In this document: positions 1 through 6,637 of the stretch, in pieces
Position numbering within the stretch: position 1 is the stretch's first letter
How the letters are laid out: the number at the start of each line of letters is the position of its first letter
Origin: CAYLYP01 sp964387795
GTDB taxonomy: Bacteria > Bacteroidota > Bacteroidia > Bacteroidales > UBA7960
Length of the DNA stretch: 8,076 nt
Direction: 5' to 3'
Assembly: GCA_964387795.1 (NCBI GenBank)
Contig: CAYLYP010000114.1
Location: 1 to 8,076, forward strand
Program-made: the position numbers and the translations under genes
Notes under the pieces: model-generated
Seen by the model: the letters and a program-made list of their open reading frames with translations, nothing else
The model's database searches: none
What the model was told of the DNA's origin: nothing

Positions 1-32
1 ATCAGCTTAAAGCCCATAGTAGCTTGTATTAT

Positions 33-584
33 TTACCAGACATACCTTAATGAGAGCGCAAAGTCCATATAGAAACCTGTGTAGCCAATAAGGTTCAGGG
101 CAGGTTTAAGGTCTAAGCTGATGCTGATGGGTATTTCCTGTATTTTATATTCCAAACCCACGATGCCATCAATCCCCATTACAGCATGGCTGTTATTGTC
201 ATCAAACCAATTATGTGCATAATAGCCGTCATATACACCCAGGTGTACACCACCACCATAGAACCATTTCATGCCGGATACATCAAACGCGCCCGTATGT
301 TTTTCATAAAGGCCTGTAAGTAAAAATCCCCTGTAATGTGTCCCTAAAATACCTTCAATGGCATTAGAGCCTGATACAAAATGCTTAATTGTCAGACCAC
401 TTGAAAAACCGCCCCTTAAACCAAGTCCGGTACGGTATTCCTGAGCCTGGACAAGCCCTGATGACACTAATATTAAACAAATCAATAATGACCTTTTAAG
501 CCATTTAAAACTGCTTTTATTTTCTGCCCTCAGGTTTTGTTCCCCTGAATCATTCTTTAGCTCAAAGATTTTAGTTGTTTTCAT
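33..584 (-). CDS. Small outer membrane beta-barrel protein, secreted (hypothetical)
   Basis: The 183-residue product has a hydrophobic signal segment at about residues 33-47 (SLLICLILVSSGLVQA) with a probable signal peptidase I site before QEY. The mature part of about 135 residues is rich in Gly, Tyr, Phe and Trp, shows alternating hydrophobic strands, and ends in the aromatic strand ALSLRYVW, a usual C-terminal signature of outer membrane beta-barrels. The stretch from IPISISLDLKPALNLIGYTG to the end resembles a family of about 170-residue uncharacterised barrel proteins common in Bacteroidota; this is recognition from memory. Its ligand or function is unknown. The 32 residues before the hydrophobic core are unusually long and polar for a signal peptide, but there is no internal Met before the mature part, so ATG at 584 is the only ordinary start. 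It lies 130 bases after the phosphatase-fold gene on the same strand, and I see no promoter of its own. Confidence 0.8.
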   Translation of the reverse strand: MKTTKIFELKNDSGEQNLRAENKSSFKWLKRSLLICLILVSSGLVQAQEYRTGLGLRGGFSSGLTIKHFVSGSNAIEGILGTHYRGFLLTGLYEKHTGAFDVSGMKWFYGGGVHLGVYDGYYAHNWFDDNNSHAVMGIDGIVGLEYKIQEIPISISLDLKPALNLIGYTGFYMDFALSLRYVW

Positions 585-657
585 TGTTTAAAGCTTTGTT
601 ATTTGATGTTTTGGTTTTTTCCTCAATGAGTGGAATTAATCCACGTTTTTTTTACCT

Positions 658-682
658 AATTTCAATTATTATTATTGAAATT
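658..682. repeat. AT-rich inverted repeat between two minus-strand genes
   Basis: AATTTCAAT (658-666) and ATTGAAATT (674-682) are perfect 9-bp arms around a 7-base loop. The flanking CCT and AGG extend pairing with one bulge. It lies about 33 bases past the stop of the phosphatase-fold gene, so it may mark the 3' end of that transcript. No T tract follows it in the minus direction, so it is not a classic intrinsic terminator. A second short hairpin (GTGGA/TCCAC, 630-644) followed by eight T on the plus strand sits beside it and would face the wrong way. Confidence 0.4.
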
Positions 683-714
683 CAGGTATTTCTGACAATA
701 TGCTTATTGATAAA

Positions 715-1860
715 TCAATTATCGTTCCTAAGTACAAGTTTGCAATAAACAGGGTAATGGTCAGAGAATTTCTTATTGCCTGTCACAAAATCATAAGCAT
801 CGAAAGTTTTACTGTGCATGATGTAATCAATCCTGAACGAAGGGACAGAACCAACATACGTCCTGCCAAGCCCCCTTCCGGCATGGAAAGCATCCCTCAG
901 GTTTTTTGATAATACCCTGTAAACATAAGAGGAAGGCGTATCATTAAAATCTCCTGTCAGTATTACGGGATAGGGCGATTTGGCAATGTGTTCTGCTACC
1001 AGTTCTGCCTGTTCTGCCCTTGAAAGGAATGCACGTTTCAACCGCCTGAAAATCCTTTTGCCCCCTGTTTTTATCTCCTGGTTTTCCCCTGTTTGTATGA
1101 TGTTGTTCATGTTTTCTACAAACTGGTAATCTTCCTGGCTTAAGCCAATGCTCTCCAGATGGATGTTATACACCCTGATGGTATCATTGGCTTTTTTTAT
1201 ATCTGTATAGATACAAATATTTCCCGCCTGTGTTCTGAAGGGTATCTTTCCCTTGTTTACGATGGGGAAGGCACTAAAAGTGGCTATCCCAAAAAAGTTA
1301 AGGTTTCTTGAATTCTTTGTATATGCCGCATGTGCATGCCTGGCTTTTTGAAAATCCTGTAATGTATCAAGTGTCTGGAACTTTCCGCTTTTGTCATATA
1401 CAAATTCCTGAAAACAGATAATATCAAAATCACCCTTGTCAACAAAGCTGAAGATGCTGTCTCGGTTTGTGAAGTTTAGTGTCCAGTTTTTTTTGTAATT
1501 ATAAAGGTCGAAATTTCGGACATTATAGCTTAATACGTTTATGGGTTCCACACCTTCAGGAATGGCTTTTTTTCTCAAAGAAACAAGGTTCCCCACATGG
1601 AAGTAACCAATGAGGATTGCAATCAATGAAATGAACAAATACCGTTTTAACCTGATTAAATAATAAAGCATAAAAACAATATTGATAACCAGGAAAACGG
1701 GGTAAGCAAGGCCGAAGAAAGCAAGGATCCAAATGAGGTCAGGGCTGATCCAGGAAGCCAGATAGCTAAGAAAAAGCAATACAACGGCAATAATGTTTAA
1801 AAACAAAACAGTATTGCCCACAAACAGGCGGAATAGATTTTTTTTCTTTGCTTCCTTCAT
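715..1860 (-). CDS. Membrane-anchored endonuclease/exonuclease/phosphatase family protein
   Basis: The 381-residue protein has three predicted membrane helices at about residues 12-34, 43-65 and 72-93. A metal-dependent EEP (DNase I-like) domain fills residues 106-378. The active-site series is complete: Asn in SYNVRNF (113), Gln-Glu in CFQEF (151-152), His in NIHLES (234), Asp and Asn in TGDFND (304, 306), Arg and Asp in RIDYIM (343, 345) and SDHYP (367-368). The fold cleaves phosphodiester or phosphomonoester bonds in nucleic acids, phosphoinositides or sphingolipids; the substrate cannot be told from sequence. The catalytic domain follows an odd number of helices, so its side of the membrane depends on the orientation of the N-terminus; the Lys-rich N-terminus suggests a cytoplasmic start and a periplasmic catalytic domain. 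It starts 8 bases after the rhomboid stop, clearly co-transcribed, with a GGGGG run touching the ATG. It is the last gene of the block. Confidence 0.9.
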   Translation of the reverse strand: MKEAKKKNLFRLFVGNTVLFLNIIAVVLLFLSYLASWISPDLIWILAFFGLAYPVFLVINIVFMLYYLIRLKRYLFISLIAILIGYFHVGNLVSLRKKAIPEGVEPINVLSYNVRNFDLYNYKKNWTLNFTNRDSIFSFVDKGDFDIICFQEFVYDKSGKFQTLDTLQDFQKARHAHAAYTKNSRNLNFFGIATFSAFPIVNKGKIPFRTQAGNICIYTDIKKANDTIRVYNIHLESIGLSQEDYQFVENMNNIIQTGENQEIKTGGKRIFRRLKRAFLSRAEQAELVAEHIAKSPYPVILTGDFNDTPSSYVYRVLSKNLRDAFHAGRGLGRTYVGSVPSFRIDYIMHSKTFDAYDFVTGNKKFSDHYPVYCKLVLRNDN

Positions 1861-1868
1861 CCCCCGAA

Positions 1869-2765
1869 TTATTTATTGTTGCCCATTTTAAAAAGAAGTT
1901 CTTTTTCCCTGGCTGTCAGGCTCTGATAACCGCTTTGGGAAATCTTATCAAGGATTTTGTCTATTTCAAGTTGGTTTTGCTTTTTGATGGCCGAATAATC
2001 GTCATCATTCATCGGACGTTGATTTTTATATTCAACTTTAAGCTTCGATTTTTTTGAAAAGATTTTCTTTATGGGTTTAAAGATTTCCTGAAAGAACGAC
2101 GAGATGTCATTCCCGTTTTTAAGCATCATAATATACATAAATCCCCAAAAAGCACCCCCCAGGTGGGCAATATAGCCGCCTGCATTTCCTCTTGGGATAC
2201 TTATTATATCAATGACAATCATTATCAGGGCTATATATTTTAAGCGTACCTGTCCGATAAACAATAGGTTTAGTTTTAGGTTGGGCATATAAGCTGCGAT
2301 GGCAATAAAGATTGCAAGTACACTTGCCGAGGCACCTATCATATATGCACTTTGCTTAGATTCGGCAAAGCCAGGGAAGGTATTAAAAGCCAGGATGAAA
2401 AAGAGCGCCCCTGCAAGACCCCCGATGATATATGTTGTTGTGAGCCTTTTCTCGCCAAGGTAGGAGATAAACAATCGGCCTCCCACATAGAGCATGAACA
2501 TATTAAAGAAAATATGGAAAATTTCTTCCTGGACAAACATATATGTAAATATGCCCCAAGGCCTTTGTAGCAAAATCCCCGTATTTGAACTTACCCCAAT
2601 CCATTCATTGATAGGGAAGGCGTTTTGGGGAACGGCAAAAAGGAATAGGAAAACCTTAAAAATGTTGATAACAAGGAAAACGGCTATATTTATCAGCATC
2701 AGCTTTGAAACAACAGAGCCGCTTTTGAAAAAGAGCCGGATTTCGTCCCAGATATTTCTATTCAT
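1869..2765 (-). CDS. Rhomboid family intramembrane serine protease with C-terminal cytoplasmic domain
   Basis: The 298-residue protein has a six-helix rhomboid core at about residues 20-215. Rhomboids cut membrane-spanning substrates within the bilayer using a Ser-His dyad. The Ser is S146 in GASAS and the His is H201 in the helix-6 motif AHLGG. The oxyanion-region pair H84 and N88 is present in FHIFFNMF. The usual GxSG motif reads GASA here, with Ala after the Ser-containing triplet; I think this form is common in Bacteroidota rhomboids, but this is from memory. A charged soluble tail at about residues 220-298 ends in a helical segment (LDKISQSGYQSLTAREKELLFKMG), which resembles a small domain often appended to Bacteroidota rhomboids (DUF6576-like). 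The natural substrate is unknown. It follows a second, different rhomboid gene by 52 bases and precedes the phosphatase-fold gene by 8. Confidence 0.92.
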   Translation of the reverse strand: MNRNIWDEIRLFFKSGSVVSKLMLINIAVFLVINIFKVFLFLFAVPQNAFPINEWIGVSSNTGILLQRPWGIFTYMFVQEEIFHIFFNMFMLYVGGRLFISYLGEKRLTTTYIIGGLAGALFFILAFNTFPGFAESKQSAYMIGASASVLAIFIAIAAYMPNLKLNLLFIGQVRLKYIALIMIVIDIISIPRGNAGGYIAHLGGAFWGFMYIMMLKNGNDISSFFQEIFKPIKKIFSKKSKLKVEYKNQRPMNDDDYSAIKKQNQLEIDKILDKISQSGYQSLTAREKELLFKMGNNK

Positions 2766-2817
2766 TGATAGGTGTTTTAATCGTTTTATGTATGCTGCCT
2801 AATATTGGTTAAGGGCA

Positions 2818-3666
2818 TTAATGAAAATAAGAACCTGATTTCTTTTTCCAAAGCATAATCAGCAGGAAGCCAAATATCATCCCTCCAAGGTGGGCAAAGT
2901 GTGCCACATTGTCACCTGCCCGGTTGGCCATGCCAAAAAAGAGTTCCAATGCCCCATAGCCCATTACAAAATATTTTGCTTTAATAGGGATTGCAAAAAA
3001 CACATAGATGAGGGTGTTGGGGAAGAGCATCCCAAAGGCAAGGAGTATGCCGAAAACAGAGCCGGAAGCACCTACCACAAGGGGTGCGTTCAAAAACCCG
3101 ACCCTGTATTCGCTCATGAACTCTATGGCTACCGATAGGGCTTTTTGGGGGTCTGTTGTATTGTAATAGTTAAAGTCTTTTACAAACTGTATATATAATG
3201 ATTGGACTTCCTCCGATACGATGGCGATTTTCCCCGAATTAAAGAATTCAACAAACTTATCGTTGCTTGGATTGGTCAGCAGCACATCAATGGCATCCAA
3301 CATCGGTCTCATCTCAATGTACAATACCCCGTAATGGATAAGCGCTGCACCAATACCTGTGACCAGGTAATAAATCAAAAAACGCTTGCTCCCCCATACG
3401 TTTTCCAAAAGGTAGCCAAACATCCATAAGGCAAACATATTGAAAAACAAATGCGAGAAGTCGCCATGCATAAACATATAGGTGATGAGTTGCCAGGGGC
3501 GAAAGGCATCAGCAGTAAAAAAGTGAAGGCCCAATAATTGGTAAAGATCAATATGAAATGCACTTCCTACGGCAAAAGTGGCCAGGAAGAACAAGATGTT
3601 GATTATTAAAAGGTTTTTCACTACCGGGGGCAAATAGTTAAAACCCTGGAAACTGTATTGGTTCAT
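2818..3666 (-). CDS. Rhomboid family intramembrane serine protease with large loop insertion
   Basis: The 282-residue protein carries the classic rhomboid motifs: HGDFSHLFFNMF (H72, N76), catalytic S201 in GASGS, and catalytic H259 in FAHLGG. Helices lie at about residues 18-38, 57-82, 96-117, 197-215, 219-247 and 253-273. Between helix 3 and the Ser-bearing helix 4 there is an insertion of about 75 polar and amphipathic residues (120-195). By analogy with GlpG topology it would lie in the periplasmic loop next to the active site. The protein has almost no C-terminal tail, unlike the neighbouring rhomboid, and the two are clearly diverged rather than a recent duplication. It is the first gene after the promoter at 3689-3718, with a very short leader, and starts 77 bases after the mutL stop. 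The substrate is unknown. Confidence 0.93.
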   Translation of the reverse strand: MNQYSFQGFNYLPPVVKNLLIINILFFLATFAVGSAFHIDLYQLLGLHFFTADAFRPWQLITYMFMHGDFSHLFFNMFALWMFGYLLENVWGSKRFLIYYLVTGIGAALIHYGVLYIEMRPMLDAIDVLLTNPSNDKFVEFFNSGKIAIVSEEVQSLYIQFVKDFNYYNTTDPQKALSVAIEFMSEYRVGFLNAPLVVGASGSVFGILLAFGMLFPNTLIYVFFAIPIKAKYFVMGYGALELFFGMANRAGDNVAHFAHLGGMIFGFLLIMLWKKKSGSYFH

Positions 3667-3688
3667 TTGCTGCGTATATTATTAAATA

Positions 3689-3718
3689 CAAAAATACATT
3701 TAAAAGCATTTTGTTCAA
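3689..3718 (-). promoter_or_regulatory. Bacteroidota-type promoter for the rhomboid-rhomboid-phosphatase genes
   Basis: Read on the minus strand, TTG (3718-3716) is followed by exactly 19 bases and then TATTTTTG (3696-3689), a full match to the TAnnTTTG -7 box with the -33 TTG used by the main sigma factor of this phylum. The -7 box ends 22 bases before the ATG at 3666, which implies a 5' leader of about 15 bases. It allows the downstream three genes to be expressed separately from mutL. Confidence 0.75.
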
Positions 3719-3737
3719 TTGACAAAAGTTTTATCAA
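3719..3737. repeat. 19-bp near-perfect palindrome next to the rhomboid promoter
   Basis: The sequence ttgacaaaagttttatcaa is an inverted repeat with arms of nine bases, one arm mismatch (C/T) and a central G. It lies directly upstream of the -33 TTG of the promoter at 3689-3718 and starts six bases after the mutL stop codon. It could be a regulator site or a mutL transcript-end structure, but no T tract follows it on the minus strand. It may also be chance in AT-rich DNA. Confidence 0.4.
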
Positions 3738-3743
3738 AAAAGC

Positions 3744-5600
3744 TTATCTGAATTTTTCTTCAAGTTCTTCTATTGATAGGATGTAGAAAGTGGGCTTCCC
3801 GCCTGGGTTTTGGTATGGCAGTTCACACCCGAAAAGGGAATCTATGAGTGCTGTCATTTCTTCATTGTTAAGTTTTTTTAACCCATTTACCGCCATATTA
3901 CGTGCCATCGAACGTGCAAGGTTGATGCGGGAATCTATCTTTAGGTCTATCTGGTTCTTTTTATAGTTCTCAAGGATGCCGTCCAATGAAGCCTTGATAT
4001 CTTCTGATGCGCCCAAATCGGCAGGGATGCCATGCACGATAAAGCTGTTCTGCCCAAACTCGCCTACATCGAAGCCCAATAGTGCAAGGTCGGGGATAAG
4101 TTCGCGGAGCAGCTCTGCATCAAAATCAGGAAACTCAAGGGTGCGGGGAAAGAGCTCCTGCTGCGATAAGCCCTTTTGCCCGGCCAGCATACGGGCATAT
4201 TTCTCATAAAGGATCCTTTCCTTTGCCCTCATCAGGTCAATGACCATAATGCCCGACTTTACCTGGCTGAAAATATAACGCTTATGGACTTGAAAAATAG
4301 TCCCAATCGAAGTGTTTTCTTCTGCCTTGTCCCAATTGGAGCTGATTACAGTCTGGGTGGGGCTGTCGTTTTTATCCTCCCTTTCAGGAATTGCAGGTGT
4401 GGCTGCAGATGGGAACAGCTTTTCCCAATTGCCCGGGTTCGCCCTTGAGTTCAGGTTTTTATGGATATGGGGTTTGGGTGCCTGTTGCGTGGCAAAAGGG
4501 TTATAGTCGGGGTTTACCTCAATTGTAGGGATTTTAACGGGCTGTTGGGGATCAAACTTATATTGGTCAAATATCGTTTCCCTTTCAAAATCAAGGGAAG
4601 GGGAGAGGCTGTATTTCCCGAGGGCTTTCTTTACTGCTGCTTTGATGATTGCATAAATCTCTTTTTCATTTGTAAACTTAATCTCTGTTTTTGTGGGGTG
4701 TACGTTTACATCAATCTGTGAAGGGTCGCAATCAAAAAACAGGAAATAGGAGGGGTTGCTGTTATCGGGTATCAGCTCCTGATAGGCCGATTCGACAGCA
4801 TGGTTAAAATATGGGCTTTTAATAAACCTCTGGTTGACATAAAAGTACTGTTCGCCTTTTGTTTTTCGTGCAAATTCGGGCTTGCATACATAACCTGTGA
4901 TGCCAATAAGGTTTGTTGTTTCTTCTACAGGCATCAGCTTCTGGTTATACGACAATCCGCCCATCAGCGATGCAATGCGGTTCTTCAGGTGGGTGCTTTC
5001 GAGCTGGTGTGTGAGCTGGTTGTTTTGATAAAGGTAAAAAGCCACCTCAGGGAATGCCATGGCAACCCTTGTAAACTCGGTGAGGATATGTTTGCGTTCG
5101 ATGTGATCTGCCTTAAGGAATTGGCGCCTGGCAGGGGTATTGTAAAAAAGGTTTTTCACCATCAGGCTGGTGCCATCGGCGCACTGGCAAGGTGTTTGTT
5201 CTTTGAGCTGCGATCCTTCGATTATTAAATGGGTGCCCAGGCCATCTGTTTTTTGTTTGGTCTTTAGTTCAACCTGTGCAATGGATGCAATGGATGCCAG
5301 GGCTTCGCCCCTGAAACCCATGCTCCGTATCCTGAACAGGTCATCGGCACTGCTTATTTTTGATGTGGCATGACGTTCAAAACACATACGGGCATCTGTT
5401 TCCGACATCCCTTTCCCGTTATCTATCACCTGGATCAATGTGCGGCCCGCATCTTTTATAATAAGTTTTATTTCAGTAGCGCCTGCGTCCAATGCGTTTT
5501 CAAGCATCTCTTTAACTGCTGAGGCCGGGCGTTGGACTACCTCTCCGGCAGCTATCTGGTTGGCTACCGAATCGGGAAGGAGCTTAATGATTCCACTCAT
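3744..5600 (-). CDS. mutL: DNA mismatch repair protein MutL
   Basis: The 618-residue protein links mismatch recognition by MutS to downstream repair. The N-terminal GHKL ATPase is intact: catalytic E34 and N35 in LENALDAG, DNGKGM (60-65), GFRGEALASI (95-104) and the HPTK lysine (304). Residues about 335-430 form a low-complexity linker rich in Pro, Asn and Gln. The C-terminal dimerisation domain (about 433-618) has a putative beta-clamp binding motif QELFP (481-485). The endonuclease motif, DQHA-x2-E-x4-E in MutL proteins from organisms without MutH, reads DLMRAKERILYE (455-466): the Asp and Glu remain, but Gln and the metal-binding His are Leu and Met. The late metal-site motifs are also altered (NPGGKPT at 598-604 in place of CPxGRPT). 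The start, MSGIIKLLP, is at the expected distance from the first ATPase motif. It begins 16 bases after the small membrane protein gene and shares its transcript. Confidence 0.97.
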   Translation of the reverse strand: MSGIIKLLPDSVANQIAAGEVVQRPASAVKEMLENALDAGATEIKLIIKDAGRTLIQVIDNGKGMSETDARMCFERHATSKISSADDLFRIRSMGFRGEALASIASIAQVELKTKQKTDGLGTHLIIEGSQLKEQTPCQCADGTSLMVKNLFYNTPARRQFLKADHIERKHILTEFTRVAMAFPEVAFYLYQNNQLTHQLESTHLKNRIASLMGGLSYNQKLMPVEETTNLIGITGYVCKPEFARKTKGEQYFYVNQRFIKSPYFNHAVESAYQELIPDNSNPSYFLFFDCDPSQIDVNVHPTKTEIKFTNEKEIYAIIKAAVKKALGKYSLSPSLDFERETIFDQYKFDPQQPVKIPTIEVNPDYNPFATQQAPKPHIHKNLNSRANPGNWEKLFPSAATPAIPEREDKNDSPTQTVISSNWDKAEENTSIGTIFQVHKRYIFSQVKSGIMVIDLMRAKERILYEKYARMLAGQKGLSQQELFPRTLEFPDFDAELLRELIPDLALLGFDVGEFGQNSFIVHGIPADLGASEDIKASLDGILENYKKNQIDLKIDSRINLARSMARNMAVNGLKKLNNEEMTALIDSLFGCELPYQNPGGKPTFYILSIEELEEKFR

Positions 5601-5616
5601 TTTTCAGCTTGTGTTT

Positions 5617-5877
5617 CTATTTCAATAACAGCCAGGTAATCACTGCAAGGGCAAGGAGGATGAGGATAAACCTTATTTTGGTAAATTGTTTGTCCTTGGC
5701 AACCCTGTTCCTTTTCCAGCGCATTTGTATCCTGTCGCGCATTGCTGCTTCATCATATTCGCCATTGCTTACCGATGGCCTCTTTAACTTTTCCAGCTCT
5801 TCTTTCCTTGCATCATAAAATAAAGGCTTGTAATTAAATTGCCGGGTCTTGGGTAGTTTGATAAATGAGATTGCCAT
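5617..5877 (-). CDS. Small tail-anchored membrane protein upstream of mutL (hypothetical)
   Basis: The 86-residue product has a basic, charged cytoplasmic part (residues 1-68) and one C-terminal membrane helix at about 69-85 (FILILLALAVITWLLL). It begins MAISFIKLPKTRQFNYKPLFYD. The pattern IKLPKxRxFNYxPxFYD is one I recognise from a family of small Bacteroidota proteins encoded beside mutL, sometimes labelled 'riboflavin synthase subunit beta' in databases because of a neighbouring ribH; nothing in this sequence supports a riboflavin function. Its role is unknown. It is the first gene of the mutL unit, with only 16 bases to mutL. The start is the first Met after a gene-poor stretch holding a possible -7 box. 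Confidence 0.8.
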   Translation of the reverse strand: MAISFIKLPKTRQFNYKPLFYDARKEELEKLKRPSVSNGEYDEAAMRDRIQMRWKRNRVAKDKQFTKIRFILILLALAVITWLLLK

Positions 5878-5892
5878 TTGGTTCTTTTTTTA

Positions 5893-5900
5893 CAAAAATA
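5893..5900 (-). promoter_or_regulatory. Possible -7 box for the small protein-mutL unit
   Basis: TATTTTTG on the minus strand matches TAnnTTTG, with its end 15 bases before the ATG at 5877. There is no TTG at the ideal distance; the nearest (5928-5926) is 25 bases upstream instead of 19, so the call is weaker than those at 3689 and 6638. Confidence 0.4.
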
Positions 5901-6037
5901 CAAATATTCGTTTAGTACTTCCCATCAATATCCATACCTCTTTTTATTTGAAATGATAATATTTCATAAAGCAGCACTGTTTTTTACAATGCTGGCAGTT
6001 GAGACTGCTAAATTGTCATGGTTTTATTGCCATGTAT

Positions 6038-6100
6038 CCAATAAAAAAAATCCTTCCCATGAAGCTTTAGTAAGGCTTCATGGGAAGGATTTTTTATTGG
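6038..6100. terminator. Bidirectional intrinsic terminator
   Basis: TCCTTCCCATGAAGC (6051-6065) pairs perfectly with GCTTCATGGGAAGGA (6075-6089) around a 9-base loop. The arms continue into eight A on the left and six T on the right, then CCAAT/ATTGG at the ends. In the minus direction this ends the YbjQ transcript, since the 44-residue gene stops at 6107; eight U would follow the stem. In the plus direction the stem is followed by six T, though I see no plus-strand gene that needs it. It separates the YbjQ unit from the mutL unit. Confidence 0.88.
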
Positions 6101-6106
6101 GCCCGA

Positions 6107-6241
6107 TCAGTTGCTCCTGTCCTCGAAATTTTCTTTCTTCTTTATCCTGATCCTTCTGAAAATCAGGTAAACTACCAGGACAATGCAGGCAACAGCAAAA
6201 ATCCCATAGCCTAATATTATTAATTTGGGTATCAGGGTCAT
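6107..6241 (-). CDS. 44-residue single-span membrane protein, coupled to the YbjQ-family gene
   Basis: This reading frame encodes 44 residues: MTLIPKLIILGYGIFAVACI, then VLVVYLIFRRIRIKKKENF, then EDRSN, ending in TGA at 6107-6109. One membrane helix covers about residues 5-28, followed by a strongly basic segment (RRIRIKKK), so by the positive-inside rule the C-terminus faces the cytoplasm. Its ATG lies one base after the stop codon of the YbjQ-family gene and its stop is 7 bases before the terminator arm, so it is placed exactly as the last gene of that transcript. The composition is typical of real small membrane proteins. I do not recognise a family. The main doubt is its short length. Confidence 0.68.
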   Translation of the reverse strand: MTLIPKLIILGYGIFAVACIVLVVYLIFRRIRIKKKENFEDRSN

Positions 6242-6242
6242 A

Positions 6243-6557
6243 TTACGAAAGTTTTACTGCCGTGCCATAAGCAAGCATTTCGGAAGCGCCCTGCATGATC
6301 ATTGAAGTGGCAAACCTTACATTGATTACGGCATCAGCGCCCATGCGCCTTGCATCGTCTATCATGCGTTGAAGCGACTGTTCCCTCGATTCGGCCTGAA
6401 GCCTTGTATATTCTTCTATTTCGCCACCAACAAGATTTTTCAGTCCGGCAAAGATGTCGTGGCCAATGTTTTTTGCCCTTACGGTGCTGCCCCTTGATAT
6501 ACCCAGTATTTCGGTAACCTGTCTGTTGGGGATGCTGTCTGTTGTTGTGATAATCAT
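6243..6557 (-). CDS. YbjQ family (UPF0145) heavy-metal-binding-domain-like protein
   Basis: The 104-residue product matches the YbjQ/UPF0145 family over its whole length: start MIITTTDSIPNRQVTEILG, the stretch GSTVRAKNIGHDIFAGLKNLVGGEIEEYT (residues 23-51 in pieces), RMGADAVINVRF (71-82), and an ending with MLAYGTAVKL. The family forms small soluble oligomers; it is labelled 'heavy-metal-binding domain' in databases, but its function is not established, and no obvious Cys or His cluster is visible here. Length is usual for the family. It has its own promoter (6638-6667) and a 5' leader of about 75 bases carrying a GC-rich hairpin. It is followed after one base by a 44-residue membrane protein. 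Confidence 0.93.
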   Translation of the reverse strand: MIITTTDSIPNRQVTEILGISRGSTVRAKNIGHDIFAGLKNLVGGEIEEYTRLQAESREQSLQRMIDDARRMGADAVINVRFATSMIMQGASEMLAYGTAVKLS

Positions 6558-6593
6558 AATTTTAGCTCTTAGGTTTGTAAATTAAAATGCGTT

Positions 6594-6624
6594 CCCGGAT
6601 CCCTGTCATTCGTCGGGGACCGGG
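6594..6624 (-). promoter_or_regulatory. GC-rich hairpin at the 5' end of the YbjQ-family leader
   Basis: CCCGG (6594-6598) pairs with CCGGG (6620-6624) and TCCC (6600-6603) with GGGG (6615-6618), with one A-A mismatch and an 11-base loop. The stem is much richer in GC than its surroundings. The predicted transcription start is near 6631, so the hairpin would lie within the first ten or so bases of the mRNA. It could stabilise the 5' end or act in leader regulation. On the plus strand it is followed by CTTTCTTT, so a weak plus-strand terminator is the alternative. Confidence 0.5.
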
Positions 6625-6637
6625 CTTTCTTTGACAG

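Noticed and set aside
630..653. Intrinsic terminator (5-bp stem followed by eight T) on the plus strand
   Set aside because: The stem is short and there is no plus-strand gene before it; for the minus-strand genes it faces the wrong way.
3719..3737. FNR or CRP binding box
   Set aside because: The TTGAT half-site is present, but the arms are separated by 9 bases rather than the 4 of an FNR box, and the second half-site is imperfect.
2339..5373. Many plus-strand and secondary minus-strand open frames within mutL and the rhomboid genes
   Set aside because: They are shadows of strongly recognisable genes on the minus strand, with no own motifs or start signals.
5617..5877. Riboflavin synthase beta subunit (a label seen in databases for similar small proteins)
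   Set aside because: An 86-residue tail-anchored protein cannot be lumazine/riboflavin synthase; no such motifs are present.
5878..6150. Plus-strand open frame upstream of the small membrane protein
   Set aside because: It runs through the bidirectional terminator and across the 44-residue gene on the other strand, starts opposite the mutL-unit promoter, and reads like AT-rich noise.
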